64,000 nucleotides of DNA from contig CAWAMI010000003.1 in assembly GCA_963783105.1 (NCBI GenBank), forward strand, positions 930,001 to 994,000. Direction: 5' to 3'. This document shows, one piece after another, positions 15,678 to 24,444 of the stretch; the first letter of the stretch is position 1, and every line of letters begins with the position of its first letter. The notes beneath the pieces are model-generated. The model did no database searches. It saw only the letters and a program-made list of their open reading frames with translations, and was not told the origin of the DNA. Source of the stretch: JAVEDQ01 sp963783105 (GTDB lineage: Bacteria > Actinomycetota > Actinomycetes > Frankiales > Frankiaceae). The position numbers and the translations under genes were made by a program.

Positions 15678-17768
15678 ATGTCCACGACCGTCGCGGATCC
15701 GCTGCTGGGGCGGCTCCTCGACGATCGCTACGAGATCCGTCGCCGACTCGCCGTCGGCGGAATGGCCACGGTCTACGCCGCGATCGACACCCGGCTCGAC
15801 CGCCCGGTCGCGGTCAAGGTGATGCACCCGGCGCTCGCCGCCGACGAGGAGTTCGTCGCGCGCTTCCGTCGCGAGGCGAAGGCGGCTGCCCGGCTCTCGT
15901 CGCCGACCGTCGTCAACGTGACCGATCAGGGTCAGGACGCCGGCTCGGTCTTCCTGGTCATGGAGCTGGTCGAGGGCCGGACGCTCCGCGATCTCCTGCG
16001 CTCGGAGGGCTCCCTACCTGCCGCCGAGGCGCTGGCCGTGCTCGACCCCGTCCTCGAGGCACTCGCCGCCGCCCACGCCGCCGGCTACGTGCACCGCGAC
16101 GTCAAGCCGGAGAACGTGCTGATCGCCGACGACGGCCGGATCAAGGTCGGCGACTTCGGTCTGGCACGAGCGGTGGACGCCTCGCCGCTGACCGCGGCGA
16201 CCGGACTGCTGCTCGGCACCGTCGCCTACCTCGCGCCGGAGCAGGTGCGCCGGGGCGTGGCCGATGCCCGCACCGATGTCTACGCCTGCGGCGTGCTCCT
16301 GTACGAGCTGCTCACCGGCCGCCCGCCCTACGAGGGCGACACCGCGCTGTCGGTCGCCTACCAGCACCTGCACGACCGGGTGCCGGTGCCGTCCGAGGCG
16401 AACCCGCACGTTCCCGAGGAACTCGATGAGCTGGTCCTCGCCGCGACGGAACCCGATCCGGACGACCGTCCTCCTAACGCCGCCACGCTGCTCGAGGACG
16501 TCCGCCAGGTCGCGGGGCAGCTGCCCACGGTCTCGCCGGCACGGCTTCGCCGGGTCGTGCTGCCCGCGGACGCGCCGCTGCGCAAGGCCGGGCTCGGCGC
16601 CGTCCGCACCAGCGACAACCGCACCCGTGACAACCGCACCCGTGACAACCGCGCCACCGACGACTTCGCCGACGCCACCGAGAAGCGGACCGCGACCACC
16701 CGGTTCACCCGTGGACCGGACGGCCGGCTCCGCGCCGTCGCGGTTGACGGCGAAGGCGAGACCGACGACCTCGACCTCGACGTCGACGCGGATGACCTCG
16801 ACGAGGCGCTGGGCGACACGGCCGGCGTCCGGCGGCGGTCGGGCCGGAGCGCCCGAGAGGGGCGCCGCTTCCAGCTCGGAACCCTGCTGCACCGCATCCG
16901 GCCGGGCGCCATCGCCTGGCTGGCGCTCGTCCTCGTCACCCTGCTCGCGATCGGCGCCGTCTGGTGGGCCGTCGCCGGCCGCGGCGTCGAGGTGCCGCAG
17001 ACCGCCGACCTCGATCCGGCTGCCGCACAGTCCCGGCTCGAGAAGGCGGGCTTCACCGTCATCCGGGGGGCCGACGACTACAGCGAGACGGCGCCCCGCG
17101 GCACCGTGGCCACGACGGTGCCGGAGGCGGGCAGGCGTGTGGACGACGGGTCGCGGGTCTCCCTGCGCGTCTCGCTCGGCCCGGAGCGCTACACCCTGCT
17201 CGCCCTGCGGGGCCGTACCTACGACGTCGCGGTGCGGACGCTCGCCACCCAGAAGCTCCGCCCCGGCGTCGTGACGCACGGCTTCGACGACGACGTCCCC
17301 GCCGGTCAGATCCTGGCCACCGACCCGCCGGCCGGCACCGTCCTGCGCCCCGGGGCGGAGGTGGGCCTGCGGGTCAGCGACGGGCCCGCCCCCGTCACAG
17401 CGCCGAACGTCGTCGGCCAGCAGGCGGACGAGGCGACGCGGGTGCTCGAGGGGCTGTCGCTCGTTGTCCAGCGCCAGGGCGTCTACAGCGACACGGTGCC
17501 GGCCGGGCAGGTGATGGAGCTCAAACCGGCGACCGATCTGCACCGGCGCCAGAACGTCCAGCTCGTCGTGTCGCTGGGCCCGGAGCTGATCGAGGTCCCG
17601 AACGTCGTCGGGCAGAGTCGGGCCAATGCTCTGGCAACGCTGCAAGGCCGTGGATTCCGGGTAAGAGTCCTCAACGTGCCAGGTTTCGACAGCTTCGTCG
17701 CCCGAGTCGTGCCGTCCGCGGGAAGCAAGGCCCGCCACGGATCCACCATCACGCTCGTCCTGGCCTGA
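15678..17768 (+). CDS. PASTA-domain Ser/Thr protein kinase, PknL/PknB type
   Basis: 696 residues. Kinase domain at about 18-285 with Gly-rich loop, VAVKVM Lys47, HRD at 139-141 and DFG at 159-161, all intact. A charged juxtamembrane region (about 290-405) contains a 5-residue NRTRD/NRATD repeat, one helix spans 411-432, and four PASTA repeats fill the outside part. PASTA kinases sense muropeptides or lipid II and regulate growth and division. The Rv2175c-like gene nearby favours a PknL-type kinase, though M. tuberculosis PknL has no PASTA domains, so domain architecture is closer to PknB. Confidence 0.93.
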   Translation: MSTTVADPLLGRLLDDRYEIRRRLAVGGMATVYAAIDTRLDRPVAVKVMHPALAADEEFVARFRREAKAAARLSSPTVVNVTDQGQDAGSVFLVMELVEGRTLRDLLRSEGSLPAAEALAVLDPVLEALAAAHAAGYVHRDVKPENVLIADDGRIKVGDFGLARAVDASPLTAATGLLLGTVAYLAPEQVRRGVADARTDVYACGVLLYELLTGRPPYEGDTALSVAYQHLHDRVPVPSEANPHVPEELDELVLAATEPDPDDRPPNAATLLEDVRQVAGQLPTVSPARLRRVVLPADAPLRKAGLGAVRTSDNRTRDNRTRDNRATDDFADATEKRTATTRFTRGPDGRLRAVAVDGEGETDDLDLDVDADDLDEALGDTAGVRRRSGRSAREGRRFQLGTLLHRIRPGAIAWLALVLVTLLAIGAVWWAVAGRGVEVPQTADLDPAAAQSRLEKAGFTVIRGADDYSETAPRGTVATTVPEAGRRVDDGSRVSLRVSLGPERYTLLALRGRTYDVAVRTLATQKLRPGVVTHGFDDDVPAGQILATDPPAGTVLRPGAEVGLRVSDGPAPVTAPNVVGQQADEATRVLEGLSLVVQRQGVYSDTVPAGQVMELKPATDLHRRQNVQLVVSLGPELIEVPNVVGQSRANALATLQGRGFRVRVLNVPGFDSFVARVVPSAGSKARHGSTITLVLA

Positions 17769-17787
17769 CGGCCCCTCACTGCTTCGC

Positions 17788-18666
17788 ATGCCACCACGGA
17801 AGCCTTCTCCCGTGGGCGCTCACGTGCCCACGGGCAGCGGACTCGTGCGCTCAGCCCTCCCCTACGCCCAGCGGATCGCCGCACAAGCGATCCAGATCTT
17901 CGCCGGCAACCCGCGCGGCTGGGCACTCTCGCCGGGCGATCCGGAGCAGGACGACGGCTTTCGCACCGCCTGCTCCGAGGCGAAGATCCCGGTCTTCCTG
18001 CACGCCCCCTACCTGATCAACCTCGGGTCGCCGACGGCGGCCACGGCCGAGCGGTCCGTCGCGTCGTTGCGGCACGCCCTGAGGCGGGCGAGCGACGTCG
18101 GCGCGGTCGGCGTCGTCGTGCACGCGGGCTCCGCGGTCGACGGCGCGCACCGGGCCCTGGCGATGCGACAGGTGCGCGAGGGGCTGATGCCGCTCCTCGA
18201 CGAACTCGAGTCGGTCGGGGCGAGCGCGCCGCGGCTACTCATCGAACCCACCGCCGGCGGGGGTGAGGCACTCGCCGCGACGGTCGACGACCTCGGCGAC
18301 TACTTCGACGCGCTCGACGGTCATCCCCGGCTCGGCGTCTGTCTCGACACCTGCCACGCCTACGCCGCCGGACACGACCTCGCCCGCCCGGGCGGCATCC
18401 GCACGATGCTCAACGCGCTCGTCCGGACGGTCGGCAAGGGCCGGCTCGGCCTCGTCCACGCCAACGACTCCAAGGACCCTCTCGGCTCCGGACGGGATCG
18501 GCACGCGCCGATCGGGATCGGGACGATCGGCGTCGACCCGTTCGCCGAGCTGTTCGTGCACCCGGCCACGCGCGGGGTGCCGGTGGTCGTGGAGACGCCC
18601 GGCGGGGAGCGCCAGCACAGAACGGACGTCCGTGCCCTGCAGCGGCTGCGGGATTCCGCTCGCTGA
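17788..18666 (+). CDS. nfo: Deoxyribonuclease IV (AP endonuclease IV)
   Basis: 292 residues with the Nfo TIM barrel and its zinc ligands: FLHAPYLINL, VVHAGS, LIEPTAG, CLDTCHAYAAG, LVHANDSKDPLGSGRDRH and VVETPGG. The enzyme cuts the backbone 5' of abasic sites in base-excision repair. The ATG is 19 nt after the kinase stop; cotranscription with the kinase is possible. Its length and motifs are normal, and I see nothing odd. Confidence 0.93.
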   Translation: MPPRKPSPVGAHVPTGSGLVRSALPYAQRIAAQAIQIFAGNPRGWALSPGDPEQDDGFRTACSEAKIPVFLHAPYLINLGSPTAATAERSVASLRHALRRASDVGAVGVVVHAGSAVDGAHRALAMRQVREGLMPLLDELESVGASAPRLLIEPTAGGGEALAATVDDLGDYFDALDGHPRLGVCLDTCHAYAAGHDLARPGGIRTMLNALVRTVGKGRLGLVHANDSKDPLGSGRDRHAPIGIGTIGVDPFAELFVHPATRGVPVVVETPGGERQHRTDVRALQRLRDSAR

Positions 18667-18778
18667 GCACTCGTCCCGGCCCCGATCGACGATTTCTCGT
18701 CGGGCAGCGGCGGGATCGTCCGACATGGGCCTGGAGGGCCATGGGAATACCCGCGGCGCGGGGGGCATCATAGAGAGG

Positions 18779-18798
18779 CGTGCGGTACGTACCGCACG
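18779..18798. promoter_or_regulatory. Perfect 20-bp palindrome before DUF5667 gene
   Basis: CGTGCGGTAC followed directly by its reverse complement. It is centred about 54 nt before the DUF5667 start, in a 176-nt gap with no gene. A dimeric regulator could bind here, or it could form a hairpin in the leader. Confidence 0.55.
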
Positions 18799-18842
18799 GC
18801 TTCGGTGTCCGCCGACACGAGCGATCAGGATCGAGGTGAGTC

Positions 18843-20225
18843 GTGCCCCTCCTGTCCTCGAGCAAGAAGGCGGAGGAGTTCGCCCGTCTCCTCGACGGGT
18901 CCTCCGCCGGGGGCGGCTCGTCCGAGCTGGGCACGCTCGGCGATCTCGCCCAGCGGCTGTCGGCGGTCCCGCAGCCACGGGCCGAGTTCGCGTCGGCGCT
19001 GCGCTCGAAGTTGATGTCGGAGGCGACCGCCGCCCTGCCCACCGCGGGCGGCGGACTCGGGTCCGGGACGTCAGGCGCGGGTTCCGGTGGCGCGGGTTCC
19101 GGTGGCGCGGGTTCCGGTGGCGCGGGTTCCGCGACCGGGTCCTCGGCCGCTTCCTCAGCCGGCGGCGCGACAGGTACCGCCTCCGGCGGCGCGGCCGCGG
19201 CCTCGACCTCCGCAGCCTCCTCGGCCGTGTCGTCGGTGCTCGGCAGCACCGCACCGCTCTGGGCGCAACTCGCCGCCGGCGCGGCCGCGACGACGATCGC
19301 GATCAGCGGTGTCTCCATCGGCGCCTCGCGCTCGCTGCCCGGTGACTTCCTCTACGGCGTCAAGCGGCAGTTCGAGACGATCCAGCTCGATCTGGCCGGC
19401 GGCACGACCGACACCGCCGTCCGGCACCTCGACTTCGCCCGCGCCCGGCTCAACGAGCTCGGCGACCTGCTGAGCCGCGACGGCACCGCGGGTCAGCCGC
19501 TGTCCGCCGATCTGCAGAAGCGCATCCAGACCCTGCTCACGGAGTGGGCGGGCGAGACGTCGCAGGGCACGACCGTCCTGCTGAACCAGCTCAGCGCCGC
19601 GGCCGGCGACCTTCCCGACGTGCGGGCCACGCTCGTCTCGTTCACCGACAACCAGGCCCGCGACCTCGCCGTGCTCGTGCAGCAGCTGCCCGACGCCAAC
19701 CTGCAGTCGTTGACGGGGAGCGCCTTCGCCTATCTGCAGCGGATCGACACCGCGCTCGGCAACCCGGTAGACCTCGCACGCCTGCTGCCGTCGCTCGGGC
19801 TGGACCTGCCGACGGCCGCGTCGACCACGCCGCAGACCGCCGACCCCTCGGCCGTCCCGACGCCCGGATCGTCGCCCGGCGCGACGACGAACGGCACGCC
19901 GAACCCCACCCCGACGGGTGGCAACACCCCCACGTCGGTCCCGACGCTCCCCATCCCCGCCGACGGGCAGTCCGCTCCGCAGGCGCCGACGGGCGGCGTG
20001 CCGACGCTGCCGAAGCTGCCGAAGCTGCCCTCGACCGGCGGCAGCGGTGGCGGTGGCGGCGGCCCCGTTGGTGGAACCGTGGGCGGCACGGTCGGAGGAG
20101 CGGTCGGAGGGACCGTGGGGGGCGCGCAGCAGACCGTCGACGGGGTGCTGAACGGCGTGACCGGCAAGGGTCCGGCCCTCCCCCTGCCGACCACGGTGCC
20201 GAAGCTGCCGGGGCTGTCCCGCTGA
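18843..20225 (+). CDS. DUF5667-domain protein with repetitive linkers
   Basis: 460 residues. N-terminal segment (about 1-60) is charged and helical (SKKAEEFARLLDG..FASALRSKLM); residues 70-125 are Gly/Ser/Ala-rich with GAGSG repeats; a hydrophobic stretch (AAGAAATTIAISGVSIGA) looks like one membrane helix; then a DUF5667-like helical domain (LPGDFLYGVKRQFETIQLDLA..) and a Pro/Gly tail ending in GGTVGG-type repeats. The layout resembles anti-sigma or envelope-sensor proteins with an outside domain, but no sigma gene is adjacent. GTG start with a GAGGTGAG ribosome site. Confidence 0.75.
   Translation: MPLLSSSKKAEEFARLLDGSSAGGGSSELGTLGDLAQRLSAVPQPRAEFASALRSKLMSEATAALPTAGGGLGSGTSGAGSGGAGSGGAGSGGAGSATGSSAASSAGGATGTASGGAAAASTSAASSAVSSVLGSTAPLWAQLAAGAAATTIAISGVSIGASRSLPGDFLYGVKRQFETIQLDLAGGTTDTAVRHLDFARARLNELGDLLSRDGTAGQPLSADLQKRIQTLLTEWAGETSQGTTVLLNQLSAAAGDLPDVRATLVSFTDNQARDLAVLVQQLPDANLQSLTGSAFAYLQRIDTALGNPVDLARLLPSLGLDLPTAASTTPQTADPSAVPTPGSSPGATTNGTPNPTPTGGNTPTSVPTLPIPADGQSAPQAPTGGVPTLPKLPKLPSTGGSGGGGGGPVGGTVGGTVGGAVGGTVGGAQQTVDGVLNGVTGKGPALPLPTTVPKLPGLSR
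19081..19125. repeat. 15-bp tandem repeat in DUF5667 gene
   Basis: Three perfect copies of GTTCCGGTGGCGCGG encode the GAGSG repeat of the linker. Such frame-preserving repeats may vary in number between strains. Confidence 0.9.
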
Positions 20226-20273
20226 GCCCATCCGGGCGGTAGGGCCGAGCACCGGGTCGACCCGGGCGGGCGA

Positions 20274-20279
20274 TAGCGT
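20274..20279 (+). promoter_or_regulatory. -10 element TAGCGT, leaderless arrangement
   Basis: TAGCGT, 6 nt, then the ATG of the type I DAHP synthase gene. It is identical in hexamer and spacing to the element at 7759. Confidence 0.55.
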
Positions 20280-20285
20280 CTGCCC

Positions 20286-21311
20286 ATGGTCATCGTGCTG
20301 CGCGGCGACGCCGCTCCGGCTGAGCTGGACGAGGTCGTCCGCGCCGTCGAGGCAGCCGGCGGCACGCCGTTCGTCTCCCGCGGGGTCGCCCGCACGATCG
20401 TCGGTGTCATCGGCGACGAGCCGATCCTCACCCAGCTCGAGTCGCTCACCATGCCCGGCGTCGCCGAGATCATCCGGGTCACGTCGCCCTACAAGCTGGT
20501 CAGCCGCGAGCACCATCCGACCCGCACCGTCGTGGAGGTCGGGCCGCCTGGCGCGACGGTGCCGATCGGTGCCCAGACACTGACGCTCATCGCCGGACCG
20601 TGCGCGGTCGAGACCCCCGAGCAGACGCTCGCCGCCGCACGCATGGCCAAGGACGCCGGCGCCCGGCTCCTGCGCGGCGGCGCCTACAAGCCGCGGACCA
20701 GCCCCTACGCCTTCCAGGGCCTCGGCGAGAAGGGCCTGCACATCCTGGCCGACGTCCGCGCCGAGACCGGCCTGCCGGTGGTGACCGAGGTCGTCGACGC
20801 GCACGACGTCGACCTCGTCGCGGAGCACGCCGACATGCTGCAGATCGGCACGCGCAACATGCAGAACTTCGGGCTACTGCAGGCCGTCGGTTCCGTCGGC
20901 AAGCCGGTGCTGCTCAAGCGCGGCCTCACCGCCACCTACGAGGAATGGTTGATGGCGGCCGAGTACATCGCGCAACGCGGCAACCTCGACATCGTGCTGT
21001 GCGAGCGCGGTATCCGCACCTTCGAGACGGCGACCCGCAACACCCTCGACGTGAGCGCCGTGCCGATGCTGCAGGCCCGCTCGCACCTGCCGGTGATGAT
21101 CGACCCCAGCCACGCCGCCGGCCGCCGGGAGCTGGTCGTGCCGCTGGCCCGTGCCGCGATCGCCGCCGGCGCCGACGGTCTGCTGGTCGACGTGCACCCG
21201 CATCCCGAGACCGCGCTCGTGGACGGGCCGCAGGCACTGCGCGGCGAGGAGCTCGACGAGCTCGCCGCCGCCGTCCGCGACTTCGCGCCGCTGGTCGGCC
21301 GCATACCTTGA
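20286..21311 (+). CDS. aroF: 3-deoxy-7-phosphoheptulonate synthase, type I beta
   Basis: 341 residues. An N-terminal ferredoxin-like regulatory domain (about 1-70, MVIVLRGDAAPAELDEVV) precedes the TIM barrel with LIAGPCAVE, RGGAYKPRTSPYAFQG, LQIGTRNMQNF, KRGL and MIDPSHAAGRRELV. It condenses PEP and erythrose-4-phosphate in the first shikimate step; the N-terminal domain usually gives feedback control. A second, unrelated class II enzyme lies only 5 kb away at 25422, so the strain has two isozymes of different evolutionary types in one neighbourhood. Confidence 0.93.
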   Translation: MVIVLRGDAAPAELDEVVRAVEAAGGTPFVSRGVARTIVGVIGDEPILTQLESLTMPGVAEIIRVTSPYKLVSREHHPTRTVVEVGPPGATVPIGAQTLTLIAGPCAVETPEQTLAAARMAKDAGARLLRGGAYKPRTSPYAFQGLGEKGLHILADVRAETGLPVVTEVVDAHDVDLVAEHADMLQIGTRNMQNFGLLQAVGSVGKPVLLKRGLTATYEEWLMAAEYIAQRGNLDIVLCERGIRTFETATRNTLDVSAVPMLQARSHLPVMIDPSHAAGRRELVVPLARAAIAAGADGLLVDVHPHPETALVDGPQALRGEELDELAAAVRDFAPLVGRIP

Positions 21312-21372
21312 CGCGGCGGAGCCGTCACACCTCGGTCATCGCGTCGAGGTCCGGCCGGACCGCTCGCTCTCC

Positions 21373-21378
21373 TAGTGT
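21373..21378 (+). promoter_or_regulatory. -10 element TAGTGT, leaderless arrangement
   Basis: TAGTGT, 6 nt, then the ATG of the ABC ATPase gene; no ribosome site. Confidence 0.5.
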
Positions 21379-21384
21379 GGCCGC

Positions 21385-22308
21385 ATGACGACAGACGGTG
21401 GCATCGCCGTTCGAGGAGTCCGCCGCCGCTTCGGCCCCGTGGAGGCGCTGCGCGGAATCGACCTCGACGCGCCACCCGGCCAGGTCACCGCACTCGTCGG
21501 CCCCAACGGGGCGGGCAAGACGACTCTGCTGCTCATCCTCGCCACCCTGCTGGCGCCGGACGCCGGTGAGGTCCGCGTCGCCGGAGCGGACCCCGTCCGG
21601 GACCCGGACGGGGTCCGCTCCCGCATGGGCTGGGCCCCGGACGTCTTCGGGCTCTACGACGCGCTCACCGTCCGCGAGTACCTCGAGTTCGCCGCCGCGG
21701 CCTACCGGATGCCCAAGCCGCAGCGGCGCAGCCGGGGCACCGAGCTCATCGCCCAGGCCGGGCTCGAGCCGCATGCGGACCGGCCGGTGCACGAGCTGTC
21801 CCGGGGCCAGAAGCAGCGGCTCGGGCTCGCCCGCGCCATGGTCCACGAGCCGACCGTCCTGCTGCTCGACGAGCCGGCCGCCGGCCTCGACCCGCGCGCT
21901 CGCGTCGCGCTGCGGGACCTGCTGCGCGCGGTCGCCGCCGCGGGCGTCGCCGTGCTGGTGAGCAGCCACATCCTCGCCGACCTCGAGGAGTTGGCGGACA
22001 CCGCCGTCATCGTCGACGCCGGCGTCACCACGGGCGTGCACCGGCTCGGCGGTCCGCCGACCACCCGCCGATGGCGCCTCCGTTCCCTCGACCCGCATGC
22101 CCTCGCCGGTGGTCTGGCCGACGCCGACGTTCCCTCCGGGCCGCCCGGGCCGGACGGCAGCGTCGAGGTGGAGGTCGTCGGCGAAGCCGCCCTCGCGGCG
22201 CTGATCGCCCGGCTGGTCGAGGCCGGCGTGCCCATCACCGGAGTGGTGCCGGTCGGCGGCGGACTCGAGGCGGCCTTCCTGGCCGCGACGGAGCGGGGCG
22301 TCCGATGA
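21385..22308 (+). CDS. ABC transporter ATP-binding protein
   Basis: 307 residues with Walker A GPNGAGKTT (about residues 38-46), signature LSRGQKQR, Walker B VLLLDEPAAGLD and H-loop SSHILADL. The C-terminal 90 residues are an extra domain typical of ABC-2 exporters (as in drug or bacitracin export ATPases). It pairs with the permease, whose ATG overlaps this stop by 4 nt. The exported substrate is unknown; no regulator is adjacent. Confidence 0.92.
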   Translation: MTTDGGIAVRGVRRRFGPVEALRGIDLDAPPGQVTALVGPNGAGKTTLLLILATLLAPDAGEVRVAGADPVRDPDGVRSRMGWAPDVFGLYDALTVREYLEFAAAAYRMPKPQRRSRGTELIAQAGLEPHADRPVHELSRGQKQRLGLARAMVHEPTVLLLDEPAAGLDPRARVALRDLLRAVAAAGVAVLVSSHILADLEELADTAVIVDAGVTTGVHRLGGPPTTRRWRLRSLDPHALAGGLADADVPSGPPGPDGSVEVEVVGEAALAALIARLVEAGVPITGVVPVGGGLEAAFLAATERGVR

Positions 22309-23450
22309 GCCAGACGTCGCTGTCGGCCCCTCCGCCTCCCCCGCTGCCGGCCCGGACGGATGGGCAGTCGCGGACGGCCGGCAGGCTGAGCGGGGTCTCG
22401 GCCGTCGCCGGTCTCGAGATCCGCCGCCGGCTGCGCGCCGGCCGATGGCGGCTGCTGCTGGTGATCTGGTTCCTGACGCTGCTCGCCGTCACCGCGCTGG
22501 TGCGCGCGTCGGTCGACGCCACGGACAGCTCGACGGACGAGCCACTCGACCCCGGCCCAGCGATGTTCGGCGTCCTCTTGCTGCTCGTGCTGGGGTTGTC
22601 GTTGCTCATCGTCCCGTCGTTGACCAGCGCGTCGATCAACGGTGACCGCGAGCGCGGCGTCCTCGCCACCCTGCAGGTGACCCGGTTGTCGGCGGTCGAG
22701 ATCGCGTTCGGCAAGTTCCTGGCGGCCTGGGGCAGCGCCATGGTGTTCCTCGCGCTCACCCTGCCGCTGGTCGCGTGGTGCATGGCGGAGGGCGGCACGC
22801 CGCCGGGACGCGTCGCCGTCTCGCTGCTGGTGGTTGCGCTGCTGCTCGGGGTGGTCGCCGCGCTCGGCCTCGGCCTGTCCTCGCTCCTGGCCCGGACGAC
22901 GACGTCGGCGGTGCTGTCCTACCTGACCGTCTTCGCACTCATGGCCGGCACGTTGCTCGCCTTCGGACTCGCCACCGCCGCGACGCGCGAGAAGATCTCC
23001 AGGACGTACCGCGTCCCGATCTACAACCGCCAGACCCACGAGATCGTCGGCTACCGCGACCGCACGTACACCAGCGAGCGGGTGCGCAGCGACCGCACCT
23101 GGTGGCTGCTCGCCCCCAACCCGTTCGTCGTCCTCACCGACGCCGCGCCCGCCCTGCCGGAGCCCGAGCCACTGCCCGGAGAGGACTACTCGCCCGACCG
23201 GATCGATCCTCTGGGCGAGATCAGCAAGTCCGTCCGCGAGCTGCGGCTGCCCCCGGACGACCAGCGTGCCGGTTCCGCGAGCTACGACGACGGCGACAGC
23301 GACAGCACCACCGGACACGGGCGCGGGCCGCTGGTCTGGCCGACCGGCCTCGCCTTCGACCTCGCCCTCGCCGCCGTGGCGATGGCGGTGACCGTCCGGC
23401 GGCTGCGAACGCCGAGCCGCAGGCTCCCGCGCGGGCAACGGGTGGCCTGA
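22305..23450 (+). CDS. ABC-2 type transporter permease
   Basis: 381 residues. After a Pro-rich N-terminus come about six membrane helices, with the usual ABC-2 segment SASINGDRERGVLATLQVTRLSAVEIAFGKFLAAW between the second and third. A large loop (about 230-350, rich in Arg, Asp and Pro) precedes the last helix. It forms the membrane part of the exporter with the preceding ATPase. Translation is coupled through ATGA. Confidence 0.88.
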   Translation: MSQTSLSAPPPPPLPARTDGQSRTAGRLSGVSAVAGLEIRRRLRAGRWRLLLVIWFLTLLAVTALVRASVDATDSSTDEPLDPGPAMFGVLLLLVLGLSLLIVPSLTSASINGDRERGVLATLQVTRLSAVEIAFGKFLAAWGSAMVFLALTLPLVAWCMAEGGTPPGRVAVSLLVVALLLGVVAALGLGLSSLLARTTTSAVLSYLTVFALMAGTLLAFGLATAATREKISRTYRVPIYNRQTHEIVGYRDRTYTSERVRSDRTWWLLAPNPFVVLTDAAPALPEPEPLPGEDYSPDRIDPLGEISKSVRELRLPPDDQRAGSASYDDGDSDSTTGHGRGPLVWPTGLAFDLALAAVAMAVTVRRLRTPSRRLPRGQRVA

Positions 23451-23457
23451 GCCAGTC

Positions 23458-23482
23458 GTTTTCTCCTGGGCCCGCCGGGGAC
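23458..23482 (+). promoter_or_regulatory. Possible SigB/SigF-type promoter before SDR gene
   Basis: GTTT, 15 nt, GGGGAC resembles the actinobacterial stress-sigma pattern GTTT-N15-17-GGGTA with one mismatch. It lies 45 nt before the SDR start. Related SDRs are often general-stress genes, but this assignment is weak. Confidence 0.25.
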
Positions 23483-23526
23483 GGGCCGGGCGAGAGTCTT
23501 GTCGTCCGAGCGCCCGGAGGATCCGC

Positions 23527-24366
23527 ATGACCCAGCCCGCCCAGCAGCAGCAGCCGCCCGGCACCACCGGCGAGATGACCCCGCGGCCGGACCACGGCGA
23601 GCAGAGCTACGTCGGGCACGGCCGCCTCGAGGGCAAGGCCGCGGTCATCACGGGCGCGGACAGCGGCATCGGCCGGGCCGTCGCGATCGCCTACGCCCGC
23701 GAGGGCGCGGACGTGCTGATCAGCTACCTCGACGAGCACGACGACGCGAAACAGACGGCGTCGTGGGTCGAGAAGGCCGACCGCAGGGCCGTGCTCGTGC
23801 CGGGCGACGTCAGCGATCCGGCGCACTGCCGGGCGATCATCGACCGGGCCGTCTCCGAGTTCGGCAAGGTCGACGTCCTGGTCAGCAACGCCGCCTTCCA
23901 GATGTCGCATCAGACGATCGAGGAGATCCCGGACGAGGAGTGGGACTTCACGATCGCCACGAACCTCTCGGCGTTCTTCCACCTCACCAAGGCGGTCCTG
24001 CCGCACATGCCCTCCGGCGGCTCGATCATCGGCAGCAGCTCGGTCAACTCCGACAACCCGGTGCCGGACCTGATGCCCTACAGCGCGACCAAGGCCGCGA
24101 TCGCGAACATGGTGGCCTCGATGGCGAAGCTGCTGGCGTCGCGGGGGATCCGGGCCAACAGCGTCGCGCCCGGCCCGATCTGGACGCCGCTGATCCCATC
24201 GACGATGCCCGAGGACAAGGTCGAGAGCTTCGGTCAGCAGGCTCCCCTCGAACGGCCCGGTCAGCCGGCGGAGCTGGCGCCGATCTACGTGCTGCTCGCC
24301 TCCGACGAGGCCAGCTACATGTCCGGGGCACGCGTGGCCGTGACGGGCGGAAACCCGATCCTCTGA
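23527..24366 (+). CDS. SDR-family oxidoreductase (YhdG/YghA-like)
   Basis: 279 residues. A Gln/Pro-rich leader of about 35 residues is followed by a Rossmann fold with TGADSGIGRAVA, the NAG-like region VSNAAFQMS, catalytic Ser in GSSSVNS and YSATKAA with Tyr and Lys. The long N-terminus and PGPIWTPLIPSTMPEDKV match the stress-type SDR group (glucose/ribitol dehydrogenase-like). It uses NAD(P); the natural substrate is uncertain. A GGAGG ribosome site precedes the ATG. Confidence 0.88.
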   Translation: MTQPAQQQQPPGTTGEMTPRPDHGEQSYVGHGRLEGKAAVITGADSGIGRAVAIAYAREGADVLISYLDEHDDAKQTASWVEKADRRAVLVPGDVSDPAHCRAIIDRAVSEFGKVDVLVSNAAFQMSHQTIEEIPDEEWDFTIATNLSAFFHLTKAVLPHMPSGGSIIGSSSVNSDNPVPDLMPYSATKAAIANMVASMAKLLASRGIRANSVAPGPIWTPLIPSTMPEDKVESFGQQAPLERPGQPAELAPIYVLLASDEASYMSGARVAVTGGNPIL

Positions 24367-24444
24367 CGCCGTCCGGCGGCTCCTGCGCTGATAGTTGACG
24401 GCTCACCCACCGACGGCTTGGGTGAACCCGACGAGAGGACGCGC

